Part shown: one piece after another, positions 47,401 to 59,091 of the stretch
Layout of the letters: the number at the start of each line of letters is the position of its first letter
Numbering within the stretch: position 1 is the stretch's first letter
NCBI GenBank assembly: GCA_024663395.1
Contig: JANFAH010000003.1
Coordinates: 3,844,001 to 3,908,000 of the forward strand
From: Pisolithus tinctorius
Taxonomy: Eukaryota; Basidiomycota; Agaricomycetes; Boletales; Pisolithaceae
DNA: 64,000 bases
Reading direction: 5' to 3'
Translations under genes and position numbers: made by a program
The notes under the pieces: generated by a model
Told to the model about the DNA's origin: nothing
The model's input: the letters and a program-made list of their open reading frames with translations, nothing else
Databases searched by the model: none

Positions 47401-47833
47401 AACCTGGAGATCTCATCTGATGGGCTGGCCCTTCGAAGATCAAATCAAGGCTAGACTCAGAGAATATAGCCTCCAGGTACTGGAAGGTGGAAATGTGGGT
47501 CAATTTGTGTGTGTCAGGAAGGATGATACAACATTTGAGGTGCTCGATTACCATATGGCTCTGTGCTTCAAACTCCCAATTGACAGGGTGACCACCCCTT
47601 ATTTTGATGTTGTCCATTGGCATGCTAAGAAGCTCTTCTGTGCATGTGTGGAGCTGATGAGCCTTGATCCTTTTGGGGGTGATGATGATGTAGGGATCCA
47701 GTCCCTGACTGGAGATGAGGACCTTGAAGAGGCGAATAATAAGCACCATGACCCCAGAGAGGACATACCTTGTAGTGTGATCCACCTGAATGGTACTACC
47801 ATTCATAATGACAGTCAGACAACCCTCCAATGA
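44459..47833 (+). pseudogene. Old Ty3/Gypsy-type gag region, broken
   Basis: Consecutive frames form one decayed gag. 44459-45004 and 45044-45601: polar leader with PDPRNWGNLSFSDGEID. 45626-45841: Ser/Asp/Glu-rich linker. 45938-46477: the capsid-like retrotransposon gag domain (LKPIPPNKYDGSDNPHASHR, HYLTGKAHEFY, WRLSDFFTELFDYCFPIDF, ELNEIWNMI, FWSGLCREL). 46634-47137: a zinc knuckle CFICHKSRHFSRNC (CX2CX4HX4C) and an acidic tail. 47216-47833: a further domain (LNPTFQLDSWYWFRKGECAG) often seen after gag in this group. Stops, including TGA for CGA, separate the pieces. CpG is very scarce. Gag would build the virus-like particle of the element. The matching pol is probably the region at 61114-64000. 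Confidence 0.8.
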
Positions 47834-47851
47834 AATGCTTCAATAGCTAAG

Positions 47852-48185
47852 TGTAACAACCAGTAGACTTTTCACTTCCACATTTCCTAGTTCTCCATAT
47901 ATATCCACCCTCTGGTTAGGGTTCCGCTTTAGGGATGCTTAGTCATCTCGGACTTTTCCTTTTAGTTGTTCTTTCATGCTTACATGATACTTAGTAAGGC
48001 TGTGCCTCATTACTAACACATGTTTGTGTTTGTCCAATAGCATAGTTCTCTCTTTTGTTTACTTCTTTCTAGAATGTTCTCTCATGGCAGTACATACAAA
48101 CAGTAGGGCAGTATATAAGTCCTGTCGTTTGTTGTAGCCAGTTTCTCTAATCTAGTTCATTTTGAGCCTAGTCCTCATTCAATGG
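47852..48185 (+). repeat. Probable LTR fragment of the older element
   Basis: Starts TGTAACAACCAG, contains GCAGTATATAAGTCC as a TATA-type promoter near 48110, and stops where the 10-kb element begins. The rest may continue after 58230. No second copy was found to prove it. Confidence 0.35.
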
Positions 48186-48839
48186 TGTGAGGAATCTGCA
48201 TTCCCTGGACATGTAAGCCCCTATCATTAACTGTTCCATGACTACTGTTACGTCCGCTCCCCTCTTGCATTCACCATTGTCCATGTGCTACCTTCCCATG
48301 CCCTTGCTCCCTCTTGCATAGTGCTATACCCACGGCCGCTGTGCTCTGGTTGTTGTTTTTCCTTGGACTCTTTCTCTTATCATGGTCTCTATTCCTTAGT
48401 ACTTGTAGTATACCCTCAGCCTCTGTTTTGGCCTGTCTTCTGTGTATGCACTGTTGCACAGCTTTCCTTTACCATTCCCTGTCTTACTTAGGTTCTGGGT
48501 TTGCCCAGACTATAAAGCCCTGTACTTAGGTACAGAATGATACCTTTTGGCACTCGGAAGGTCACCACAAGTTTCCTTTACACTTTGTCTACACTGCATG
48601 TCTCGCATTCCACTGCACATGAACTACGTATACCGCTTGCACTGCTCGCATTGCCAGTACTACTCCACAGACCACACCGCACACATCACGAATCACTACT
48701 GCTACAAAGTGCTGGGTCCCACCTTCTAGTCCCAACAGTCCAGAATCCCTTGGGATGAACAATTCATTCCCTTCATTTTTTATTGTTGTTATCTAAGTCA
48801 TCTAGCTCGTATTATACAGCTACTTGGACTTTTCCTACA
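48186..48839 (+). repeat. 5' LTR of the 10-kb element
   Basis: 654 bp, TG...CA ends, TATAAA at 48511-48516 as the likely promoter, followed by GCCCTGTACTTAGG as the probable transcription start area. Confidence 0.9.
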
Positions 48840-48841
48840 AC

Positions 48842-48852
48842 TGGAGCCCACC
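48842..48852 (+). promoter_or_regulatory. Primer-binding site, directly against the gag ATG
   Basis: TGGAGCCCACC starts two bases after the LTR. TGG at the start pairs with the CCA end of a tRNA. The ATG of gag follows at 48853 with no gap, so PBS and start codon context overlap (CCCACCATGAG, a good start context). Confidence 0.7.
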
Positions 48853-51702
48853 ATGAGGGATTCTGCTGTTGCTTCCAGAAGGTCGCTCAGGCGCACCACT
48901 GAATGCACTGAACTAGAAAATTTACGCCTGCACTTTCACAATCTCAACCTGTCAGAAGACTCCAACATTTTCTGCCCTGTTTCACCTGTAACACCAGATC
49001 ATGTGCAATTACCTGCTGACATTCTGTGGGTACTACCCACGATCACTCCTCCTGATATTTTGGCAGATCAGATATCCGTCATGTCAGATCACCTAGATCT
49101 CATTGCCCCTGATTTTCCTGGTGGCTTTATCCACTCAACTCCCCAAAGGCCCAAAACCCCGCCATCACCTTTAACACCTGTCACATCATCTGATTCATCA
49201 TCACCGAGGCCCTCTTTTTCCCATCTCTTTGATGCCTCCAAATCTATACCCAGACTCTCAGTTCCATCCGCCACACTGCCACGACCACTCACTCAGTTGC
49301 AGACCACCCATCAGCCAATTAGTAACCCACCAACACTTCTACCAGCTCACTCGCACACTATACCAACCACTTCGCACCCACAACCAATACCCGTTCCACC
49401 TGTTACCAATCTGGCACTGCCACCACAGGTTAACCCACCAATGGCTAATCCTCAGTTTCAGATGCTGCTCCGTGGTACACAAAACTCACCTAAATTTAGC
49501 GGAGATTCTCCCACACAGCTTCCGCACTACCTTGAAGACATTGACTTCCTCAGTACTCTCACCACTCTTGATGACTGTGGCAAGATCAGAGCTGCAATCC
49601 GCTATGCTGACCTCGAAGAAGCCAAGGTCTGGCAAATGCTTCCAGAAGCTGCTCCCATGGCCAATGACTGGGACGCCTTCGTAGTCGCTGTTAAGGGTTT
49701 GTACCCTGGCTGTGAGGGTGACGACCACTACTGCCGTGCAGACTTGCAGTACCTCATCGAAGAATATCAGTCCAAGCCTATGCGGAACCAGGATGACCTC
49801 AGAGAATACCAGCAGAAATTTGCTAAGATTTCTGCCCTGCTCATTAAAACTAAAAAGCTTGCAGAGACAGAACAGGATTCCATGTTCCTGAATGGCTTCC
49901 TGAGGGCCATTGCAGACTGAATTTGTCATCAACTCTCCATAGTCCACACTGACCTCCACCCTGACAATCCATACCTGCTTGCAGAAGTCGTCAAAGCCAC
50001 CAAGTTCCTTCTGACAGGATCTGCTCTTCATAGCGCGGTACCAATGATGGGTACCACAGCCTTGCCAGCTGCACCTCCCTCGTCAGCTTACATGCTGCAG
50101 GTGCCACCTGCCAGTACCATTGTTAAACAGGAATACAACTTCCAGACGCAGCCTCCGCCGCAGCAACGCAGACCCAGCTGCAGTTTCTGTGCAGACCCCA
50201 ACCACTGGACAAGGATGTGCGCACTCGTTGAAGTTTATATCTGCACCGGTAAGATCACGAGAGGTACAGACAACCATCTCTATCTTGTGGACAGAAGCCG
50301 AATTCCATGCTTCCCCAAGTGTAACTCACTGAGAGAGGCTGTTGACCGCATCATGGCTGACAGAGACCAGGCCAGCACACGTGCTGTGACTCCTGCTGCT
50401 CCACACAATGCGGTGGCGCAAGGCACTGCTAACCTCTTCTGCATTGCTCATCCTGAAGTTGATGTGCAGTTGGAGATCCAGCCTTCTGCCTTCTTAAACA
50501 CCGTCCAAGATGCCAATGAACCTGTTGCAGACTTAGCTGACCCTGACTTCCAAGCATATGTCGCTCAAGCTTGGGCTACCTACCAAGTGGATAAAGGTAA
50601 CAAGGGAGCAGTTGTTCCCTGCAGAAAGAAAGCCCACTTCAATGGAGTTGAAATCACAGCTCAACCTGCAGCATGTCCTGCCAACCCTCCACAAGTTGAC
50701 CCACACACAGCCACTGTTGAAGAGGAAATCATTTCCCCTGGCGTTCAAAGTTTGCATGCTGCTCGCCAGGCATCTGATCCCTCTGCACCTACACCAATGC
50801 CCACTGCTATGAAACCATATGTTCCTCTGACTAATCCAGCTCCGATGCCCATGCACAAGGATCCTGTTCCCACGGCAATTGTTCCACCACAGACACTGTA
50901 CCCAGCAGCTCGCAATCAAAACCAGTATCATTACTCATTCCCTCTCGAAGATGAAGCCACGCCCAAGTGTATTGTAGAGTGCATACTCAAGACCAGTGTT
51001 GCCATGCCAGTCAAAGAATTATTTGCAGTGGCTCCAGAGTTTCACAAGCAGTTCAGAGACATCACCATGGCGAAATGTGTCACCACAAACGAGATTGAGG
51101 TAGTTTGTAGTGATGATGAGGAAGGAGTACAAGTGAATGAGCTGACCAGCCACGATCCTCAAAGAACCACATGTGAATATGGAGACCACATTATCCATGG
51201 TGATGACAGCTCCATCATAGCTCACCACACCCTGCCGCTCCACTGCATCGAAGCCAAGGTCCCTGGGACCGACATTACCATCAATTGCATACTAGATTCC
51301 AGTTCGGAAATTGTTGCCATGCCCAGGCACATTTGGGAAAAGATTGGGCTTCCATTGCGCTGCGGTCATCTCATGACTATGACGTCTGCTAACATGCCTA
51401 AAGACACTACTGTAGGCATTCTAGAGAACCTGAAACTTGACTTCGGAGCTGGGCCAGTCATGCTACAGGTTCAAGTAATTGAACATGCCAACTTCAACAT
51501 GCTCCTCGGACATCTGTTCATTTGCCTTATGAGTGCAGTAACAAATGATTATCCCGACGGTGGACAGTGGATCACTCTCCAAGACCCAAACAATGGCCGC
51601 AAGTACACTTTGCCCACACACCTGTGGCGCGAGGGCTGTCTGCACTGTAAATGTGGCAAGCACTGCCATAGTCACCAGAGTATAGTTGAATGGGGTTTTT
51701 GA
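48853..51702 (+). CDS. Gag-protease polyprotein of the 10-kb element, one internal TGA
   Basis: 950 codons in one frame, interrupted only by TGA at 49918-49920 between LRAIAD and ICHQLS; CGA to TGA explains it. Residues 1-200 are a Ser/Pro/Thr-rich leader. About 210-400 form the gag domain (FSGDSPTQLPHYLEDIDFLS, WDAFVVAVKGLYPG, DDLREYQQKFAKIS). Near residue 440 is a zinc knuckle CSFCADPNHWTRMC. Near residue 815 is the retropepsin-like site, here CILDSSSEIVAMP: the usual Asp-Ser/Thr-Gly is Asp-Ser-Ser, so protease activity is doubtful. MLLGHLF follows, where the family has LLGRPF. The frame ends in the slippery sequence that leads into pol. Confidence 0.85.
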
Positions 51703-54700
51703 ATATCAATGATCCACCAAACGGTCAGGGAGAGCCTACTAAGACATCCTGTTTCCTATTTAGCCACTGTTATCCGTTCCTCAGTCCTACAGTATCATCA
51801 CTAGCCTTCACCTCAATGAACTTCCCTTCACCTGCGGTACCTGTACCACAGAACATACCCACCGGAATACCCTCACCTGCCTTCGCTTTCCTCTCTTCCA
51901 CTCAGACAATACTAAACCCCTCTGCTATAGCTGCACTCGGCAGCATTTATCAACTAGATCTCGCAGTTCACACTCTCATTTACAAGCCAGTTGCCAAGAA
52001 GGTTTGGATGGTACCTGCCCCAATGGCAGAAGAATACCACATCATGTGCAGCCTGCCAGACAATCTGCTCACTGGTCTCCAACCACTTCCAACCCATCCA
52101 CCAGACTTCGCTCCAGGCATCTGCTTCACTGCCGAACAGGCTGTGGAACTTGACCTTGATCCTGCAGATTGGCTTTGGCCAGAAGAACTTAAACTTGTAA
52201 CTTGGCTCATTTCAGTCCATGAGCTTGCATTCACTTGGGACATTACAGAGTGTGGACACCTAGACAAATGCTATTTTCCACCAGTAAAGATTCCTATGAT
52301 TCCACACATGCCTTGGGTCCAATGCAATATCCCTATCCTGAACACGATACATGCCCAAGTCATAGACATGATTAAAGATCTCATCAAGTCCAGCATGTAT
52401 GAACCTTCTACAGCGGCTTACCGCTCCCACTGGTTCTGCGTAGTAAAGAAAGATGGAAAGTCTCTTCGCCTCATGCATGACTTACAGCCCCTGAATGCAG
52501 TGACCATCTGCGATGCATCCATTCTGCCCTTTGTAGAACATCTTGCAGAATCCTTTGCCAGGTATGCGGTATATGCAATGATGGACCTCTACTCCGGGTA
52601 TGACCAGCATGCACTTCACATGGATTCCCACGACCTCATCACTTCCAGTACCCCGCTCAGACCACACCGACTTACTACCCTGCCACAAGGTCATGCAAAT
52701 GCAGTCCAGGTATACCAGGGAGATACTGCATTTGTTCTCCAGGATGAGATCCCGCATCATACCCTGCCCTTCATAGATGACGTCCCCATAAAATCTGAGA
52801 CCACCCACTATCAGTGCACAGATGGGTCCTATGAGACTATCCCAGAGAATCCTGGGATTTGGAAATTTATCTGGAATCACTGTATAGTTGTTAACCGTAT
52901 CCTTCAGCATTTGCAGAATGTCGGAGCCACCATCTCAGCAAAGAAGTTCATGCTAGCTGCTCTGTCTGCTGTGATCGTCAGCCACAAGTGCACCTTTGAA
53001 GGTTGCATTCTGGAAGAGAGCAAAGTGCAGAGGATCTGCAACTGGCCCGAGTGCCGCAACCTGACACAGGTTCGTGGTTTCCTTGGTGTCTGCGGTGTGC
53101 TATGCATCTTCATCAAAGACTTCGCCAAGATCACGTGGCCACTAGTTGCACTCATGTGGAAAGACGTACCATTCACATGGGACGAACCACAATGCACTGC
53201 CATGCAACGACTCAAGGATGAAATTGTAAGGTCCCCCGCACTCCAAAGAATTGACTACGAGTGCGGTTGTGAAGTAATTCTAGCAGTCAACACCTCAGTC
53301 ATCGCAGTTGGCTATATCCTCTACCAGCTCGGCGAAGATGGCAGGCAGTACCCAAGTCACTTTGGATCCATCACCCTCAACGAAGTGGAAAGCTGCTACT
53401 CCCAGGTGAAACTTGAGTTGTACAGTCTCTTCCATGCGTTGTGTGTGGTACATGTATACATCTTCAGTCTCACTAACTTCACTGTGGAGGTAGATGCGAA
53501 GTATATTAAGGGCATGATAAATAACCCAGATCTGCAGCCTAACACAACGATCAATCAGTGGATTGCTGGTGTCCTCCTCTTCTTGTTCAAACTCGTGCAC
53601 GTCCCCATGGACAGGCATGCTGGCCCTGATGGCTTATCCCGCCGTCCGCGGTCAGAGCTCAATCCACCCAAGGATGACGACCATGAGGATTGGCTGGACC
53701 ATTTTTACTCTTTCTCTACACAGGTTGTCAATGACCGCCCACCTCCTATGTCACTTTCCAATTGAGATCACCATTCCCTACTGCCACCTGCTTACCATCG
53801 GGCGAGCCTCCCACCACCTGCATCCTTCTATCTCGCATTCTCTGCGACTGCTGATGTTAATAACCCTTCCGATACCCCTGACGACCCTACTATTCCACAG
53901 TCTGCGAAAGCTTGGGCATGCAAAGCGAAGATAGAAATGATCCACACATTCCTTGCGACCTGCGAGCGACCACCTGACCTTACTGATGTGCAGTACTCAT
54001 CTTTCTTCAACTTGGCTAGCTGCTTCTTCCTCCTAGATGGAAATCTATGGCGTAGAGAACCACATGGACGGCACCAGCTAGTTGTCGACAAATCCAGGTG
54101 GTATCATCTCATCAAAGAAGCACATGACAACCTTGGACACAAGGGTGTCTTCATGGTCCGCACATGCCTTCTCCTTCACTTCTGGTGGCCTCTTCTTGTT
54201 GAGGATGTGAAGTGGTATGTCCGCACTTGTCATGAATGCCAGATCCACCAGACACAGAAGCTTCATATCCCCCCCACTGTACCCATGATAGGGGGCCTGT
54301 TTCATAAAGCTCACATTGACATGATGCTGATGCCCAAAGCTGGTGGCTACTGCTACATAGTACAGGCTTGTTGCACACTCACCTCATATCCTGAATGGCA
54401 TATGTTGCACACAGAAAATAGTACTGCACTCGCATCCTTCATCTTCGAGGACATCCTATGCTGCTGGGGTCCACTCACCGAGATTGTCACTGACAATGGT
54501 CCTGCATTTGTCCAAGCCTTAGATGCCCTAGCCACGCAATATCATATCCATCACATCCGTATCTCTCCTTACAACTCTCAGGCTAATGGCATTGTAGAGC
54601 ATCGCCACTATGATGTTCATGAGGCTATCATGAAGAGCTGCGAGAACGATGATCGCCGCTGGCACACCATTGTGCACTCCATCTTCTGGGCCAAGCGGGT

Positions 54701-55301
54701 CACCATTTTGAAATCCACAGGTCTATCCCCTTATTTCATGGTACATGGTGTCGAACCGCTGTTCCCATTTGACCTTGCTGAGGCTACTTTCCTTTTGCCC
54801 CTATCCCGTGATGATGCGACACCGCTGACTACCACAGAACTGATTGCTTGGCATGTGCGCCAGTTACAGAAGCATCAGGATGACTTAGACCAGGTCCACA
54901 GCAATGTCCTCTGTGCACACTTCCAGTCTATCCAGCAGTTCGAAACCGCCTTTCAACATCGCATTAAAGACCATAACTTCGCTCCTGGCACCCTCGTGCT
55001 TGTCCACAACTCCCACATAGAAAAAGAGCTGAACCGGAAAACGAAGCTGTGGTACACTGGTCCCATGGTTGTCCTTCATCAGACCACTGGGGGTTTGTAC
55101 CTGCTGGCTGAGCTGGATGGCTCCATCTCCAAACTCCGCTTTGCTGCATTCTGCTTACTTCCCTACCACCTGCAGTCTCAAACCTGTGCAACCATGACTC
55201 ACATTACTGGGTTGGATGATGAAGAACTAGACCGCCTTCTTGAGGAAGCTGAGGATGACCCCACTGATGATGATGTCGAGGCTTTTGCCACAGACAGCTG
55301 A
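51690..55301 (+). CDS. Pol polyprotein: reverse transcriptase, RNase H, integrase; one internal TGA
   Basis: One frame of about 1,200 codons with a TGA at 53763-53765 (probable CGA). RT spans about residues 230-430: SSMYEPSTAAYRSHWFCVVK, RLMHDLQPLNAVT, MMDLYSGYDQ, then the catalytic FIDDVPIKS. The connection and RNase H follow (VRGFLGVCGVLCIF, PFTWDEPQC); the first catalytic Asp appears as Asn in VILAVNTSVIAVGY. Integrase starts after 53937: HHCC finger from HDNLGHKGVF to RTCHEC, and the DDE triad in HIDMML, VTDNGPAF and GIVEHRHYDV, which is intact. A C-terminal SH3-like part (APGTLVLVHNSHIEKEL, WYTGPMVV) and an acidic tail end the protein. The order RT-RH-IN is that of Ty3/Gypsy. Confidence 0.9.
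51691..51702 (+). promoter_or_regulatory. -1 ribosomal frameshift site between gag-protease and pol
   Basis: GAA TGG GGT TTT TGA in the gag frame contains the heptamer G GGT TTT of the form X XXY YYZ, directly before the stop. Slipping back one base continues as GGG TTT TTG AAT ATC in the pol frame. Gag and pol frames overlap by only 13 bases, and the relation is exactly -1. Confidence 0.75.
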
Positions 55302-56150
55302 CTATCTGTCCTTTCCAGTATCCACAGTTTGTCCATCACACTATTCCCCCATACCCTCATCTCCCACAATACCCATACCTCCTTCTGCAGCTGTGCCCGC
55401 CTTCCTGCAGCTTCTTCCGTTACCCCCGTTCCTTCTCCCATACTGACTGGGGACAGTCAGTGTTCAAAGTCCCCTGCAGGAGCGACCAGCATGCCACTTG
55501 TTCCACCCAATACCAGACATAGTTCATTTCCTTTTATCTGTTTTACCCTGGGTTTCGTCTGGTGATTCTACTGATAGCTAGTCCTTGCTCAAAAAACATA
55601 AAAACCGCTTACAAAAAGTCCAAAACCATCCAGAAAAATAACAAAACACCGAATAAGTATATAGCCAAAACAATGTCTCTCCTATCTCTCTTACTAGTCT
55701 CACTGATACCATCTTCGGCCACTCTATACTGCGGATACTTGCAACCACCCCGCACATTTCTTCTTCAAACGTGCAGTCAGCATGTGCCCCTTGGTCTTTT
55801 TTCCTTTCAGTTTGTTCTCTGTTTCCTTACAATTAATACCCAAAGACCATCACAGTTACCCAATAAACAGTCCCTTCACTCTCTCTTCAACATTTCGTCA
55901 CACCCTACCATCAAGATTGTTTCACGAGGACATACCACTGAGAGAAGTCGAAAGTCACATGAAGAAGACAAGTTGGGTGGTACCCTGCACACCATATCTC
56001 ACCGCAGCCACACTTCCCCGCGGCTCGTCTTCAAGCATGTCCAGTTGTTCACAACTTTGCACAGAAGCAAGCAAAGCAGTATGTTTAGTGCAGTATGCAA
56101 TGACATGTGGATGGGATGGTACAATAGGTCTGAACTAACTATAAACGTTC
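55302..56150. other. Element interior between pol and the antisense gene
   Basis: A 210-codon plus frame (55562-56194) is open but has no recognisable domain, apart from a hydrophobic run SLLSLLLVSLIPSSATLYCG. GGGGACAGTCAGTGTTC near 55449 resembles CAACAGTCAGCATCTAAGTCC just before the 3' LTR (57549). I see no reliable gene. Confidence 0.4.
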
Positions 56151-57264
56151 TTATTCCACCCCAATCTTCTCCAGAGCTTCAGCAAGTTGATTGATGCGCA
56201 CCTGCAGGTGAAGGTATGTGGCCTGCAACTCTGTGGCCTCAGCATGAAGCAGCCTCAGTGACTGCGAGAGGTCGGCCACGACCTTGGCATCGAGCCAACT
56301 ACGCGCTGGTGCCTTCCCCTTCACGTGCGTGTGGCTCTTGACCACTTCCACCTCATCGTTGTCATCGTTGTTGTCAACAGCCCTCTTGGAAGGGCCGGCC
56401 TTCATGGTCCTTGAGGCCTGGGCTGCAAACTGTTAACTTCACACCTCCTGAGATGGGATCGTTACTTACCGACTGAAGCACCTGCCTGTGCTCTCTTTCC
56501 CGTGGCCTTTGTCAACTTCTCGCACCTTTGCTTCATCCATGCACAGCCATTGCACGTGCAGCTGGTGGGACCCATGCACGCGGCATTCCTGACCAGGCAA
56601 TGTGCACAGGGCACCTTGTGGAGAATAGAACTGGGCAGGACAATGATCTTCAGCTTGTCCTTGTCCTTGCTCTCAGTGACCGTCTGCTGCAATTGCTTGG
56701 GACTCCAGTGTCAGCTGCTACTGCATCATACAAACCGCGCACTCACCTTTCGAACTGGCCGGGCTACAACCTCAACATGTGACATTTTCTCTGTCACCAC
56801 CGGCACCGTGACACTCGCATCTTGCTTGCCAACAGCCTGTGCAGTCTCCTCGCCCATCCGCATGTCTTCGTCAGCCTTTCCGTGCACAATCTCCTCGTCC
56901 ACTCACCTCTTGTAGGCCTCATCAGCCTCTGCGATAGTGGGTCCATCCACTGCATCTATCTTGGTATCGATGCCCAGTTCTTGCCCACGCTTGACAATGG
57001 GGTACACCTCCCCCTAGATGACAGTCAATACTGTGGGTCTCAGATGGCTTGCCCACTTACTGTTCTCTCCTCCCATCAGCACATCCACATGACCTTCTCC
57101 TCCCAAAGCTCCACCTTGTCATCCAGGAGGCACCTCGCCTCAGCAACCAGAGCCATGGAGGCAATGATGAACTTTGCCTTTAAAGCGGTCTTCTCCACTT
57201 CGATTGGGTCGGGGGTGGCTGTGTGTACAAGCTGGGACAGGCGGGGGGCACAGTTGGCAGACAT
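56151..57264 (-). CDS. Antisense accessory gene inside the LTR element (zinc cluster plus coiled coil)
   Basis: Read on the minus strand, in splicing order. Near 57264: MSANCAPRLSQLVHTATPD and a helical stretch (ALKAKFIIASMALVAEARCL). Near 56960-56785: IAEADEAYKR, a stop, VDEEIVHGKADEDMRMGEE and VEVVARPVRK, ending at a GTGAGT donor. Near 56700-56470: KLKIIVLPSSILHKVPCAHC, RNAACMGPTSCTCNGCAWMK and QRCEKLTKATGKR, a Cys-rich cluster (CxxC...C...CxCxxC...C), ending at GTAAGT. After an acceptor TTTGCAG at about 56430: KAGPSKRAVDNNDDNDEVEV and a C-terminal coiled coil (LRLLHAEATELQATYLHLQV) to the stop at 56151. At least three introns fit. The layout suggests a nucleic-acid-binding or Gag-binding accessory protein, which is inference. 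One in-frame TGA is seen. Confidence 0.55.
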
Positions 57265-57575
57265 GGCAAGAGTATTAGATGCAATGGATGGAGGGGAGGA
57301 AAGAATCAAGTCGATGCGAAGGTTTGGGCCATGCACTAACAATTATATACTTAGCAGCCATGAGGCGCTTATGTCATTGGTCCAGATGCCTATACATGGC
57401 ACTCAATGGCCTTCTCGCATTCCTTGGCTCTAGGCTTCCTTCGCTTCTATGTGGAACTCACCAGTGTTCTCGAACCCTCAGCACCACACTGTTGCCATCG
57501 CCACATGGCAAGCTATTTGTGTCCTCTGTGCCACGTGGCTGACCGGCAACAGTCAGCATCTAAGTCCCCCGCAGG

Positions 57576-58229
57576 TGTGAGGAATCCACATTCCCTGGAT
57601 GCATAAGCCCCTATCATTAACTGTTCCATGACTACTGTTACATCCACTCCCCTCTCGCATTCACCATTGTCCATGCACTACCTTCCCATGCCCTCGCTCC
57701 CTCTCACATAGTGCTATACCCGTGGCTGCTGTGCTCCGGTTGATGTTTTTCCTCGGACTCTTTCTCTTATCATGGTCTCTATTCCTTAGTACTTGTAGTA
57801 TACCCTCAGCCTCTGTTTTGGCCTGTCTTCTGTGTATGTGCTGTTGCGTGGCTTTCCTTTACCATTCCCTGTCTTACTTAGGTTCCAGGTTTGCCTGGAC
57901 TATAGAGCCCTGTACTTAGGTACAGAATGATACCTTTTGGCACTCAGAAGGTCACCATGAGTTTCCTTTACACTTTGTCTACACCGCATGTCTCGCATTC
58001 TGCCACACACGAACGATGTATACTGCTCACACTGCTCGCATCACCAGTACTACTCTGCAGACCATGCCACGCATGTCACGACTCACTACTGCTACAAAGT
58101 GCTGGGTCCCACCTTCTAGTCCCGACAGTCCAGAATCCCTTGGGACAAACAATTCATTCCCTTCATTTTTTATTGTTGTTATCTAAGTCATCTAGCTTGT
58201 ATTATACAGCTACTTGGACTTTTCCTACA
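57576..58229 (+). repeat. 3' LTR of the 10-kb element
   Basis: Same length (654 bp) as the 5' LTR, with C/T and G/A differences, many at CpG sites (for example ACGTCCGCTC versus ACATCCACTC). TATAGA replaces TATAAA near 57901. The sequence just before it, TAAGTCCCCCGCAGG, takes the place of a polypurine tract but is pyrimidine-rich. Confidence 0.9.
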
Positions 58230-59091
58230 ACGGGTTCCATTCCCATTCTCTCTGGTTTGAAGTGCTAGCTGAGAAGACTCTTGTCTTTGATTGCTTCACT
58301 CGAACTAGATTACAAACTTCTCCCCTACCACTTCATACCCAGTGCTGAGGGTTAATGGCAGTATGATAGTTGTAGTGGGCAGTCCGCCCTGTAGCTTTTT
58401 CCTTTTCGCCTCCGTCACTGTGACCAAGAGTGCCCAAGTGACAGAGCCAGTTGGGCAAACATCTTAGGGAGTTTTAGTTCTACATATATACACTGTCCCA
58501 AGGTCGAGCTCGGTGAATGCAGGGCGATGCTTGGTCAAGAGGGCCTGCAAGGTCCAGAGCAGCTGAGCCACACTTAGATGTAGTTCCTGCATGGCAGCGG
58601 AGGTAGACCAGTAGTTGATGTTCTTGTACCCACCATGGTTTGCATAGTGTGCCAGGCTGGTCTCTCCCTATCTCTAGGAGATTGATCAGGTGTGTGACAG
58701 TGAATGGACTATGTGTTGAGTGGTCCTGAACACCATCAGCGAGTAGCACCCCTTACTTTACCTTACCACCATTCCCACTGTCAAGAAGGAAGAGGTCAAG
58801 CTTCGTCTCCCTCTTAGGTTCCTCCCTTACAAAAGGGAACTTTCCACCCTGTGCCTCTCATGCTTGCTTTCCCCGCTCACCCTGCTTCCCTTACCCCCTC
58901 TCAAGCCCTTCCATGAGGTAACTCTGGAGCTCGTTTATCCTGCCCCTTTGCCCTCTCCTAACCCAAACAAGCTTGGGTTCATTTTTAATCAACCCTACAA
59001 TCTCCAGAACAGACATTCCATCCACCACCCCCTATGTAAACCAGTCCTGCTAACTAGCAGGAATGGACCCTGCACAGCCGCAGCTGCCTGC
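58230..59091. other. Older repetitive sequence, no gene
   Basis: Possible continuation of the LTR interrupted at 48185, then CpG-poor sequence with short frames (for example minus strand 58749-58480) that I cannot assign. Confidence 0.35.

Larger units (their letters stand above)
48186..58229 (+). mobile_element. Nearly complete 10,044-bp Ty3/Gypsy-type LTR retrotransposon
   Basis: Two direct 654-bp LTRs (48186-48839 and 57576-58229) begin TGTGAGGAAT and end CCTACA. Inside are a primer-binding site, gag-protease, a -1 frameshift site, RT, RNase H and integrase in Ty3/Gypsy order, and an antisense gene before the 3' LTR. The flanks AATGG and ACGGG agree at three of five bases, so the target duplication is imperfect or absent. 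LTR differences are mostly transitions at CpG. The interior keeps more CpG than the older elements around it, so it is the younger insertion. One TGA each in gag and pol, and changed catalytic residues, mean this copy is not autonomous. Confidence 0.9.

Noticed and set aside
55562..56194. 210-codon frame after pol as an envelope-like gene
   Set aside because: It has one hydrophobic run but no signal peptide, cleavage site or anchor layout, and overlaps the antisense gene.
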